Shown here: one piece after another, positions 52,975 to 61,321 of the stretch
Numbering within the stretch: position 1 is the first letter of the stretch
How the letters are laid out: each line of letters opens with the position of its first letter
Source of the DNA: Hymenobacter monticola
GTDB taxonomy: Bacteria; Bacteroidota; Bacteroidia; Cytophagales; Hymenobacteraceae
Assembly (NCBI RefSeq): GCF_022811645.1
Contig: NZ_CP094534.1
Location: 1,736,001-1,800,000 of the forward strand
Direction: 5' to 3'
Length of the DNA: 64,000 nucleotides
Translations under genes and position numbers: made by a program
The notes under the pieces: generated by a model
Databases searched by the model: none
Told to the model about the DNA's origin: nothing
The model's input: the letters and a program-made list of their open reading frames with translations, nothing else

Positions 52975-55425
52975 ATGCAAGTGTTGAAATTCGGAGGCAC
53001 CTCGGTGGCCTCCGCCGAAAATATCCGCAAGTCGCTGGCCATCGTGGCCCAAGCGGCGGCGCAAGGTCCGGTGGTTATGGTGGTGTCGGCGTTAGGTGGT
53101 ACGACGGATGCGTTGATTGGCGTCGGACGCGCCGCGGCTAAAGGCGATGCTTCCTACCGCGAAACACTAAGTCAGCTTGCCGAGCGCCACCGCGTGGCGT
53201 TACAGGAGCTAGAACCAGCTAGCGAATTCCATGCTGAGGTGCATCAGGCTGAACTCGCTATGCAGTTCGATAACGCCGCTGCTTTATGCGACGGCGTTTT
53301 TGCACTGAGGGAGTTGTCTACCCGCACGCTGGATAAGCTTATGAGCTGCGGTGAACTGGCTTCGTCGCTGATAGTAGCTACAGTGGCTGGGTATTATGAG
53401 ATGGAAGCCATATGGGTTGATGCTAGAAAATTGATTTGCACTAATTCCCGCTTTGGTGCCGCCGAGGTGGACATCGCCACGACTAAGAAGAAGACAACCA
53501 TATTTAAGGAACACCACCCGCAAAAGGTCTGGGTCGTGCCCGGCTTCATCGCCGCCGATGCCCACGGCGCTACCACCACCCTCGGCCGCGGCGGCTCCGA
53601 CTATACTGCCGCCCTGCTGGCCGCCGCGCTAGATGCGGAGAAGCTGGAAATCTGGACCGACGTGAGCGGCATGATGACGGCCGACCCGCGCCTCGTGCGC
53701 AGTGCTCGGCCCATTGCCCGCATCAGCTACCAGGAAGCCATGGAGCTGTCGCACTTCGGCGCCAAGGTGCTGTACCCGCCCACCATTCAGCCGGTGATGC
53801 AGCGCGGCATTCCGCTCTGGATAAAAAATACCTTCGCGCCCGATGACTATGGCACCCTGGTGGAAGTGGCGCCGCCGCGCGCCGCCACGGTGGTGCAGGG
53901 CATCTCCAGCATCGGCAACCTCACGCTGCTCAACCTGGAAGGCAGCGGCATGGTGGGCATCCCCGGCTTCTCGAAGCGGCTGTTTGAGGCCTTGGCCCGC
54001 GAGCGCATCAACGTGATTCTCATCACGCAAAGCTCATCCGAACATTCCATCTGCGTGGGGGTGAACGCGCAGGACGCCGCGCCCGCCCAGGTAGCCGTGG
54101 ACGAGGAGTTTGCCACGGAAATTGCCGCCGGTCGCATCGAGCCGCTGCGGCCGGAGAAGGATTTGGCCATTGTGGCGCTGGTGGGTGAGAATATGAAGGA
54201 CCACCCCGGCATCAGTGGCAAGCTGTTTGGCGCGCTGGGGCAAAACGGGGTTAATATCCGGGCCATTGCGCAGGGCGCATCGGAGAAAAACATCTCGACC
54301 GTCATTCGGGCGCAGGACGTGCGCAAGGCCATCAACGTGCTGCACGAGGCCTTTTTCGAGGCCACTAAGAAGCAGGTGAACTTGTTCATCCTCGGCCCCG
54401 GCAATGTGGGCAGCAAGCTGCTAGAACAGTTGGCGCGGCAGCAGCCGCATTTGCTCGAAAAGCTGGGTTTGCAGGTGCGCGTGGTGGCCATTGCCAACAG
54501 CCGCCACTGCCTGGTGGACGAAAATGGCCTCGACCTCACCGCCTGGCCGGAAGAGCTGGCGCAGGCTCCGGCCCAAACCCTGGAGGAGTTTAAGGAGCTA
54601 ATTATCAGTCGCAACCTGCGTAACTCCATCTTTGTGGATGTGACGGCCAACCCGGCCGCGGCGGGCATCTACGCCGATTTGCTGGCCAAAAGCGTGGCCA
54701 TCGTGGCCTGCAACAAAGTGGCGGCCTCATCGGACTACGCGCACTATGCCCAACTCAAAAGCTTGTCGAAAGAGTTTAACGCCAGTTACTTGTTTGAAAC
54801 CAACGTGGGGGCGGCCCTGCCCGTCATCGGCACGCTCAACGACCTCACGCGCAGCGGCGACGTGGTGCGGCGCATGGAAGCCGTGCTTTCGGGCACGCTC
54901 AACTTCGTGTTCAACCACTACGACGGCTCCCGCCCCTTTGCCGAGATAGTGCGCCAGGCCCAGGCCGAAGGCTACACCGAGCCCGACCCGCGCCTCGACC
55001 TGAGCGGCACCGACGTGGCCCGCAAAATCCTCATCCTCGCCCGCGAAGCCGGCCAAGTGATGGAAATGAGTGATATCGAAATCGAAAGTTTTCTGCCTCC
55101 AGCCTGTCTGGAGGGCAACGTGGAAGCCTTCTACACGCAGATGGCCGCGCACGAATCCCATTTCAAGGCCCTGTATGAGGATGCCACTGTGGCGGGAAAG
55201 CGCCTGAAATTCGTGGCTCGCTACGCCGAGGGGCGCGCCGCCGTGGGGCTGCAGCAAGTGGCGCCCGGCCACGACCTCTACGACCTGCGCGGCAAAGACA
55301 ACGTGGTGCTCTTCTACACCGACCGCTACGTAGACCAGCCGTTGGTGGTGAAGGGTGCCGGGGCCGGGGCGGAGGTCACGGCTTCGGGTGTATTTGCCGA
55401 TATTATCCGGGCCGCGAGGTTGTAG
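52975..55425 (+). CDS. thrA: Bifunctional aspartate kinase/homoserine dehydrogenase
   Basis: 816 residues. The N-terminal aspartokinase (about 1-290) opens with KFGGTSVASAENI and has GRGGSDYTAALLAAAL; an ACT pair (about 305-450; IPGFSKRLFEALARERINVI and ISGKLFGALGQNGVNIRAIA) gives allosteric control; the C-terminal homoserine dehydrogenase (about 460-816) starts FILGPGNVGSKLLEQL and has GTLNFVFNHYDG and EGYTEPDPRLDLSGTDVARK. It performs the first and third steps from aspartate to threonine, and also supplies methionine. It heads thrA-thrB-thrC. Its TAG stop lies within a perfect 29-bp inverted-repeat arm. Confidence 0.97.
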   Translation: MQVLKFGGTSVASAENIRKSLAIVAQAAAQGPVVMVVSALGGTTDALIGVGRAAAKGDASYRETLSQLAERHRVALQELEPASEFHAEVHQAELAMQFDNAAALCDGVFALRELSTRTLDKLMSCGELASSLIVATVAGYYEMEAIWVDARKLICTNSRFGAAEVDIATTKKKTTIFKEHHPQKVWVVPGFIAADAHGATTTLGRGGSDYTAALLAAALDAEKLEIWTDVSGMMTADPRLVRSARPIARISYQEAMELSHFGAKVLYPPTIQPVMQRGIPLWIKNTFAPDDYGTLVEVAPPRAATVVQGISSIGNLTLLNLEGSGMVGIPGFSKRLFEALARERINVILITQSSSEHSICVGVNAQDAAPAQVAVDEEFATEIAAGRIEPLRPEKDLAIVALVGENMKDHPGISGKLFGALGQNGVNIRAIAQGASEKNISTVIRAQDVRKAINVLHEAFFEATKKQVNLFILGPGNVGSKLLEQLARQQPHLLEKLGLQVRVVAIANSRHCLVDENGLDLTAWPEELAQAPAQTLEEFKELIISRNLRNSIFVDVTANPAAAGIYADLLAKSVAIVACNKVAASSDYAHYAQLKSLSKEFNASYLFETNVGAALPVIGTLNDLTRSGDVVRRMEAVLSGTLNFVFNHYDGSRPFAEIVRQAQAEGYTEPDPRLDLSGTDVARKILILAREAGQVMEMSDIEIESFLPPACLEGNVEAFYTQMAAHESHFKALYEDATVAGKRLKFVARYAEGRAAVGLQQVAPGHDLYDLRGKDNVVLFYTDRYVDQPLVVKGAGAGAEVTASGVFADIIRAARL

Positions 55426-55508
55426 CGTGGACTCTGCGAGTCCGCGCATACCCTGGCTTATAATCATTCTTCACCATCCATGCGCGGACTCGCAGAGTCC
55501 ACGCTACA
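55421..55508. repeat. Perfect 29-bp inverted repeat between thrA and thrB
   Basis: Arms 55421-55449 and 55480-55508 are perfectly complementary (tgtagcgtgg / complement ends) with a 30-nt loop. The left arm includes the thrA stop codon (55423-55425); the right arm ends 4 bp before the thrB ATG. Confidence 0.95.
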
Positions 55509-55512
55509 GTTC

Positions 55513-56448
55513 ATGCCTGATTCTGTTCTCGTTCATTCTCCCGCCACGCTTTCCAACCTCGGTTGCGGCTTCGATGTATTCGGCCTCGCCCTCGCCGCGC
55601 CTTACGACACCGTGCGCATCACGCGCAGCAGCACGCCGGGCATCCGCATTCAGCACCTCGACCCCTATAACCTGCCCACCGACCCGCAGCAAAACGTAGC
55701 GGGCGTGGCCCTGCAAGCCCTGCTGAAAGAGGTGCCCGAAACCATTGGCTTCGACGTGGAAATCACCAAAGGCATCAAGCCCGGCAGCGGCGTGGGCAGC
55801 AGCGCCGCCAGTGCGGCCGGAGCCGTGGTGGCCGCTAATGCCTTATTGGGCAACCGCTTCAGCAAGATGCAGCTGGTGGATTTTGCCATGGAAGGGGAAG
55901 CAGTCGCCTCGGGCGCGCGCCATGCCGACAACATCGCGCCGGCCATCTACGGTGGCTTCACGGTGGTTCGCGCTTTGCAGCCGGCCATTGATATAATTGC
56001 CCTTCCGGCCCCGCCGCTGTGGGTGGCCGTGGCGCACCCACAGATTGAGCTGAAAACCAGCGACTCGCGCAAGGTGCTGCCTAAAGAGGTGGCTTTGGGC
56101 TTGGCCGTGCGGCAATGGGCCAACGTGGCGGGCCTGGTTTCCGGTTTCCTCACGGCTGATTACGAGTTGATTGGCCGCTCGCTCGACGATTACATCGTGG
56201 AGCCGGCGCGGCTGCCGCTCATTCCCGGCCTGGCGGAGGCGAAGGCGCGGGCAATGGCGGCGGGCGCCATCGGTGGGGGAATTTCCGGCTCGGGCCCGTC
56301 TATTTTCATGCTGAACCGCGACGAGGCGACGGCACAGTCCGTGGGCGCGGCGCTGGGCGGCGTGTTTGCTGAGTTGGGCATTGCGTTCAACGTGTACGTC
56401 GGGCCGGTGGGAACGCAGGGGGCGTATGTGGTTTCGGAAGAGCAATAA
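55513..56448 (+). CDS. thrB: Homoserine kinase
   Basis: 311 residues from the ATG at 55513 (MPDSVLVHSPATLSNLGCGF); an earlier ATG at 55480 lies inside the repeat and would add residues encoded by it. GHMP kinase fold: the glycine-rich ATP loop is PGSGVGSSAASAAGAVVAAN, and the C-terminal motif is GGGISGSGPSIFML. It phosphorylates homoserine to O-phosphohomoserine, the fourth step of threonine synthesis. Second gene of the operon. Confidence 0.95.
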   Translation: MPDSVLVHSPATLSNLGCGFDVFGLALAAPYDTVRITRSSTPGIRIQHLDPYNLPTDPQQNVAGVALQALLKEVPETIGFDVEITKGIKPGSGVGSSAASAAGAVVAANALLGNRFSKMQLVDFAMEGEAVASGARHADNIAPAIYGGFTVVRALQPAIDIIALPAPPLWVAVAHPQIELKTSDSRKVLPKEVALGLAVRQWANVAGLVSGFLTADYELIGRSLDDYIVEPARLPLIPGLAEAKARAMAAGAIGGGISGSGPSIFMLNRDEATAQSVGAALGGVFAELGIAFNVYVGPVGTQGAYVVSEEQ

Positions 56449-56452
56449 GAAT

Positions 56453-56531
56453 GTCATGGCATCTCGCGTGCACAACGCAATTCAAAGGATTAGTGAAAGC
56501 ACGCGAGATGCTCCGCTGCGCTCTGCATGAC
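56453..56531. repeat. Inverted repeat between thrB and thrC, GTCAT family
   Basis: 13-bp perfect inner arms gcatctcgcgtgc (56459-56471) and gcacgcgagatgc (56499-56511); outer ends gtcat (56453-56457) and atgac (56527-56531). The right side retains ccgctgcgctctgc, which is missing on the left, so the left arm seems to have lost part of the element. It begins a few bases after the thrB stop codon. Confidence 0.85.
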
Positions 56532-56553
56532 GGGCCAAAAAGACCAGAATCGA

Positions 56554-57849
56554 ATGAAATACTACAGCCTTCGCCATCAGTCGCCCTTGGTTGATTTTCG
56601 CACGGCCACCATCACCGGACAGGCGCCGGACGGTGGCCTGTATTTTCCTGAAACCATTCCGAAATTCCTGCCGGGCTTTCTGCGCGAGCTGCGCGGCCTG
56701 AGCAAGGCCACGGTGGCGTTCAACGTGATGCGGCCTTACGTGGGCACAACCATCGGCGAAGATGATTTGCGGCGCATCTGTGCCGAGGCGGTGGATTTTG
56801 CCTTTCCGCTAGTGCCGGTGGGGGAGAAGGTGGCTTCGCTGGAACTGTTCCACGGGCCTACGCTGGCGTTCAAGGACGTGGGCGCGCGGTTTATGAGCCG
56901 CTGCCTGGGCTACTTCGCGCAGCGCGGCGACACGCCGCCCGTGACCGTGCTGGTGGCTACCTCCGGCGATACCGGCGGGGCCGTGGCCAGCGGCTTTCTG
57001 GGCGTGCCGGGCGTGGAGGTGGTCCTTCTCTACCCCTCCGGCAAGGTGAGCCCGGTGCAGGAGCAGCAGCTTACCACGCTGGGCCAGAATATCACCGCGC
57101 TGGAAGTGCAGGGCACCTTCGACGACTGCCAGGCGCTGGTGAAGCAGGCGTTTCAGGACCAGGAGCTGGCGGAGAAGCGCTTCCTCACGTCGGCCAACAG
57201 TATCAACGTGGCGCGCTGGCTGCCGCAGCAACTGTACTACTGCTTTGCCCTGCAACAGTGGCCGGAGGGGGCCACGCCGCCGGTGGTGTCGGTGCCGAGC
57301 GGCAACTTCGGCAACATCTGCGCCGGGCTGCTGGCGCGGGCCTCGGGGCTGCCGTTGGGGCACTTCATTGCGGCTTGCAACGCCAACGAGCCCGTGCCGG
57401 CTTACCTGCGCACGGGCACCTTCACGCCCCGACCGGCGGTGCCCACTTTCTCCAACGCCATGGACGTGGGCAACCCCAGCAACTTCGCGCGCATTCTGGA
57501 GCTGTTCGACAACGACCTGGCCAAGATGCGCGCCGCTCTCGGTGCCGATACGGTGAGCGACGCCGATACCGTGGCCACCATCCAGCGGGTGTGGAACGAG
57601 CACGGCTACCTGCTCGACCCGCACGGCGCAGTGGCCTACGCCGCGCTGCGGCGCTACCAGGCCCAGCACCCCGAGGCGGCCGGCATGATACTGGCCACGG
57701 CCCACCCGGTGAAATTTCCCAACGTGGTGGAGCCCGTGCTGGGCCGGGCCATTGAATTGCCTGAAGTGGTGCAGGCCCTGCAGGGGCGCGCTAAACGAAG
57801 TGTGCCGCTGGCGGTTGATTACGAAGCGCTGAAGGCCTGTCTGCTCTAG
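56554..57849 (+). CDS. thrC: Threonine synthase
   Basis: 431 residues from the ATG at 56554 (MKYYSLRHQSPLVDF); an in-frame ATG at 56527 belongs to the repeat. PLP enzyme: the Schiff-base lysine is in GPTLAFKDVGARFM, and phosphate-binding residues in VATSGDTGGAVASGFLGVPG. It turns O-phosphohomoserine into threonine. The C-terminal part (VSVPSGNFGNICAGLLA; SNAMDVGNPSNFARILEL) matches the long, type I threonine synthases. Third gene of the operon. Confidence 0.96.
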   Translation: MKYYSLRHQSPLVDFRTATITGQAPDGGLYFPETIPKFLPGFLRELRGLSKATVAFNVMRPYVGTTIGEDDLRRICAEAVDFAFPLVPVGEKVASLELFHGPTLAFKDVGARFMSRCLGYFAQRGDTPPVTVLVATSGDTGGAVASGFLGVPGVEVVLLYPSGKVSPVQEQQLTTLGQNITALEVQGTFDDCQALVKQAFQDQELAEKRFLTSANSINVARWLPQQLYYCFALQQWPEGATPPVVSVPSGNFGNICAGLLARASGLPLGHFIAACNANEPVPAYLRTGTFTPRPAVPTFSNAMDVGNPSNFARILELFDNDLAKMRAALGADTVSDADTVATIQRVWNEHGYLLDPHGAVAYAALRRYQAQHPEAAGMILATAHPVKFPNVVEPVLGRAIELPEVVQALQGRAKRSVPLAVDYEALKACLL

Positions 57850-57911
57850 CCTGACGCCCCGCTTGGGCCGTTGGGGCGAGCAGGCTGACCTTTGCTCAGA
57901 ATTTCACCCTC

Positions 57912-58613
57912 ATGCCCGCTTTTGTGAAAAGCCTGTTCTATAAAATTGCGTTGTCCGCTCTGGTGTTTGGCTTTGCCGCCTGCCGGCCCGACCAAGTCGA
58001 ACACTTGAAGGACAGCAAGCGCATTGGCCAGGAAACGGCCAACTGGGAGGTGAAGCGCATCATGCCCAACGACTTGCTGCGCGCCACCCGCTGGGCCGGC
58101 GACTCGCTCACGGCCACGGCCGACACGCTGTTGCGCCGCACCCTGGCCCGCGAGCTGGCCGCGGGCGGCGTGGCCCGGGCCGCCGCCTTCTGCCGCCCCG
58201 AAACCTACGGCGCCGTCGATTCGCTGGCGCGCGTGCTCAAGGCTACGGCCCGGCGCGTGAGCGCGCGGCCGCGCAACCCGGCCAATAAAGGCACGCTGGC
58301 AGCGGCCGAAGTGGCCTCGGATACCCTGCGCATCGTGAAACGGGAGTCGCAGGAGGTGTTTTTCTACCAACGCCCCATTGTGCTCAACAACTCGCTGTGC
58401 CTGCGCTGCCACGGCGAAGTAGGCAAGGACATTGCCCCCGCCGACTACGCCCTTCTGCAAAAGCAATTCCCGCAGGGCCAGGCCACCGGCTTCCGCCTGG
58501 GCCAGCCCATGGCCGCCTGGCAGCTCAGCCTGCGGCGCGACGGCGTGGCCGAGTTCTGGACCATGAAAACGCGCAAGAAGTGGAAGGAGCACAAGATGCC
58601 CAAGCTATTCTGA
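57912..58613 (+). CDS. DUF3365 (Tll0287-like) haem-binding lipoprotein
   Basis: 233 residues. Signal sequence with lipobox GFAAC (Cys near 24). The helical body (about 30-150) and the C-terminal motif NNSLCLRCHGEVG, a CxxCH c-type haem site, match DUF3365/Tll0287-like sensor domains, which bind haem near a flexible helical bundle. The end reads LGQPMAAWQLSLRRD then EFWTM. It may carry electrons or sense redox state in the periplasm. It starts 62 bp after thrC; a -7-like GACCTTTG at 57887-57894 suggests its own promoter. Confidence 0.85.
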   Translation: MPAFVKSLFYKIALSALVFGFAACRPDQVEHLKDSKRIGQETANWEVKRIMPNDLLRATRWAGDSLTATADTLLRRTLARELAAGGVARAAAFCRPETYGAVDSLARVLKATARRVSARPRNPANKGTLAAAEVASDTLRIVKRESQEVFFYQRPIVLNNSLCLRCHGEVGKDIAPADYALLQKQFPQGQATGFRLGQPMAAWQLSLRRDGVAEFWTMKTRKKWKEHKMPKLF

Positions 58614-58725
58614 GGGAAGCGGTTCGGATGTCGGTGGCCCCCGACCGGTGGGGCATTAAGGGCACAGTTGCGTACAGGGGCGGCATCTACCTGTTTTTTC
58701 AACTGCTTTGTAGCTTCACACAAAA

Positions 58726-59940
58726 ATGCCTGCTTTGAAGAGTAAATGTTACGCTTGCCGGTGGGCTGCTGCGCTTAGTATTGCATTGGGCTGGCCCGGC
58801 CTGGCGGCCAGCGCCCAGGACCTAAAGCTGGCCGACTGCGTGAAACTGATGCGCGCCGACAGCGCACAGCTGTTTTTTGACGCCCGCTACGCGCTGGTAC
58901 CCCCGGCCTGCGCCACCATTCGCCGCGAAAGCCGGATGGATGCCGCAACCGGCAGCTTCCAGGGCGAAGTGCGGGATTACCTGGTGGCCGACAACAGTTT
59001 ATTAACCAAAGTGCGCTACGCGAACGGGGTGCGCGAGGGCGACTACGAGCAGCACTACGCCAACCACCAGCTGGCCACCACCGGCCGGTTTGTGAAAGGC
59101 CAGCCCACAGGCACCTGGAAATACTGGTACGCCAGCGGGCAGCCCTGGCAAACCCTGGAGCTGGGCAGCGGCGGCCCCATGCGCATCGTGGCGTATTGGG
59201 ACTCCACCGGGCGGCAGCGCGTGACCGACGGCGCCGGCACCTGGGAAGAAAACACCGACGGCACCATGCCCACCCACGTCAGCGGCCGGGTGGTGGCCGG
59301 CCTGATGGAGGGCACCTGGGAGCGCCGCAGCCGCCTCGACAAGCTGGTGCTGACGGCCGAAGACTACCGCGCGGGGCGTTTGCTGGAAGGCCGGCAGTAC
59401 ATGGCCACGGTGGGCAAGCCCAAAAAGTACCAGGACCGGTCGTTGCTCGGGCCCCAGGCCGTGGATGCGTCGGCCGTTATCGAGCCTTTTCACCTGGGCA
59501 AAAGCTGTGAGGAGCAGGCCGCCCTGGCGGCGTCGGAAGCGGCCAGCCGCCAGTTGATAGCCTCGACGGTACTCGTAAACCCTCGGCCGCCCCGCGACCC
59601 CGGCACTTACCAGCAACAGTTGTTGCAGCGCTTGCACGATTTTAACAACCTGACCCAATGGATGCCCCAGACCGACGGGCAGTCGACCCTGATTACCGCC
59701 GACATTGACGACAAAGGCCAAATCAGCCATGTCGTGTCGGAGTCGGGCACGCTGGCGTCGGCCTTCACCACCATTCTTGCCGATTTGGGCACTTGGCGTC
59801 CGGGGTCGGTGAATGGTCGGCCGGTGCCGGGCAAGTTGCGTATTACGTTGCGGATGTTCAGCACGCAGCTGCAAAGCAGCCTTGGCGCCAACGTGGCTTT
59901 CCCGCTGCCCCCGGATGCTTTGCGGCCTGCGTCCAAATAA
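58726..59940 (+). CDS. Secreted MORN-repeat-like protein with TonB C-terminal-like end
   Basis: 404 residues. Signal peptide (about 1-31, ending LAASAQ). Residues about 75-210 have irregular MORN or YwqK-like repeats (KVRYANGVREGDYEQHYANH, GRFVKGQPTGTWKYWYASGQ, RVVAGLMEGTWERRSRLDKL). Residues about 305-395 resemble the TonB C-terminal domain (ITADIDDKGQISHVVSESGT; LADLGTWRPGSVNGRPVPGK), though no upstream Pro-rich TonB region is seen. Likely a periplasmic or surface protein; function unknown. It lies 23 bp upstream of the amine-oxidase-like gene. Confidence 0.75.
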   Translation: MPALKSKCYACRWAAALSIALGWPGLAASAQDLKLADCVKLMRADSAQLFFDARYALVPPACATIRRESRMDAATGSFQGEVRDYLVADNSLLTKVRYANGVREGDYEQHYANHQLATTGRFVKGQPTGTWKYWYASGQPWQTLELGSGGPMRIVAYWDSTGRQRVTDGAGTWEENTDGTMPTHVSGRVVAGLMEGTWERRSRLDKLVLTAEDYRAGRLLEGRQYMATVGKPKKYQDRSLLGPQAVDASAVIEPFHLGKSCEEQAALAASEAASRQLIASTVLVNPRPPRDPGTYQQQLLQRLHDFNNLTQWMPQTDGQSTLITADIDDKGQISHVVSESGTLASAFTTILADLGTWRPGSVNGRPVPGKLRITLRMFSTQLQSSLGANVAFPLPPDALRPASK

Positions 59941-59963
59941 CCCTTTTTAACCAATTGCCCTTC

Positions 59964-61259
59964 ATGCAACCCGAGCTTCCCATCATCATCATCGGCGCGG
60001 GCATGGCCGGGCTGGCCTGCGCCACCTGGCTGCACCGCGCCGGCCGACCCGTGCTGCTGCTCGAAGCGGCCGACGCCGTGGGCGGCCGCGTGCGCACCGA
60101 CCTCACGCCCGAGGGCTTCCGGCTCGACCGTGGCTTTCAGGTGCTGCAAACCAACTACCCCGAGGCCCGGCGCATTTTCGACTACGGCGCCCTGAACCTG
60201 AAGGCTTTCCGCTCCGGCGCCGTCATCCGGCTGGCCGACGGGCGCGAAACCACGCTCGAAAATCCGTTGCAGCGCCCGTTGGCGGCGGTTTCGGCCCTCA
60301 CCTCGCCCATCGGCACGGCGGCCGACAAACTGCGCATCCTCAGCCTGGTGCGGCACGTGCTCAAATACACGCCGGAAGAATTGCTGAACCGCCCGGCCAC
60401 CGACACCCGAAGCTTCCTGCGTCGCTACGGCTACAGTGAGCAAATCATCAGCACGTTTTTCGAGCCGTTTTTCGGGGGCGTCTATCTGGACCGCGACCTG
60501 ACCACGGCCAGCAACTTCTTCGAGTTCGTCTTTCAGCAATTCGTGACCGGCGACGCCGCCATTCCCGCCCTCGGTATTCAGCAGCTGCCCGAGCAGCTCG
60601 CGGCCCGCCTGCCCACGGGTACCGTGCAGCTGAATGCGCCCGTCGCCGCCATCGTCGACGGCTCGCAGGTGCGGCTCACGACGGGTAAAGTGCTCGAAGC
60701 CCAGGCCATTGTGCTGGCCACCGACGGCCTGACGGCTGCGCGCCTGCTGGCCGGCCGCAGCGGCAAGCCCGACGACGCCGTAAACCTCGAAGCCGCCAGC
60801 TACCCCACCGCGGCTCGCCTCACCACCTGCACCTACTTCGCCACCGGCGGCCACTCGCCCGGCCGCAACGATAAATTGCTCCGCCTAAACGCTGCCACCA
60901 ATGCCCTCGTGCACAATGTAGCCTTTCCGGCCGATGTGAGTGGGGCCTATGCGCCGGCCGGTCGGGCGCTTATTTCAGTGAGCACGCACGGCGAGCGGGG
61001 CCTGAGCGAAGAGGAAATTGCCGTCGGCGTGCGCGAAGAGCTGGCCGCGTGGTTTGGGCCCGCGGCGCGGCAGTGGGAGTACCTGCGCAGCTACCGCATC
61101 ACCAAGGCGCTACCGGTGTACCTGGCCGGCCAGCCGCCCCGGCAGCCCCTGAAGCTGGCGCCCAATCTGTACCGCTGCGGCGATTGGACGGCCTACCCGT
61201 CGCTGAACGCGGCGCTGGCCACCGGGCGGGAGGTGGCAGAGGCCCTTATCAAAGGCTAG
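59964..61259 (+). CDS. FAD-dependent amine oxidase/phytoene desaturase-like flavoenzyme
   Basis: 431 residues from the ATG at 59964; a longer frame from 59793 overlaps the previous gene. The N-terminal FAD-binding Rossmann motif is IIIIGAGMAGLACATWLHRA with EAADAVGGRVRTD, and the C-terminal FAD motif is CGDWTAYPSLNAALATGREV. It belongs to the amine oxidase superfamily, which includes carotenoid desaturases and monoamine oxidases. No carotenoid genes are visible nearby, so the substrate is unknown. Cytosolic or membrane-associated. Confidence 0.88.
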   Translation: MQPELPIIIIGAGMAGLACATWLHRAGRPVLLLEAADAVGGRVRTDLTPEGFRLDRGFQVLQTNYPEARRIFDYGALNLKAFRSGAVIRLADGRETTLENPLQRPLAAVSALTSPIGTAADKLRILSLVRHVLKYTPEELLNRPATDTRSFLRRYGYSEQIISTFFEPFFGGVYLDRDLTTASNFFEFVFQQFVTGDAAIPALGIQQLPEQLAARLPTGTVQLNAPVAAIVDGSQVRLTTGKVLEAQAIVLATDGLTAARLLAGRSGKPDDAVNLEAASYPTAARLTTCTYFATGGHSPGRNDKLLRLNAATNALVHNVAFPADVSGAYAPAGRALISVSTHGERGLSEEEIAVGVREELAAWFGPAARQWEYLRSYRITKALPVYLAGQPPRQPLKLAPNLYRCGDWTAYPSLNAALATGREVAEALIKG

Positions 61260-61271
61260 AAATTACTCAAT

Positions 61272-61304
61272 AAAAAAGGCTGCCCGTCACAGGCAGCCTT
61301 TTTT
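61272..61304. terminator. Bidirectional terminator between FAD enzyme and sugar transporter genes
   Basis: Arms AAAAAAGGCTGCC and GGCAGCCTTTTTT with a 7-nt loop; flanking A and T runs serve both strands. Confidence 0.93.
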
Positions 61305-61321
61305 ATGCATTGACCCGAAGG

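Noticed and set aside
55480-55512. Start of thrB at the earlier ATG
   Set aside because: The additional residues are encoded by the inverted-repeat arm; homoserine kinases start at the MPDSVLVHSPAT region.
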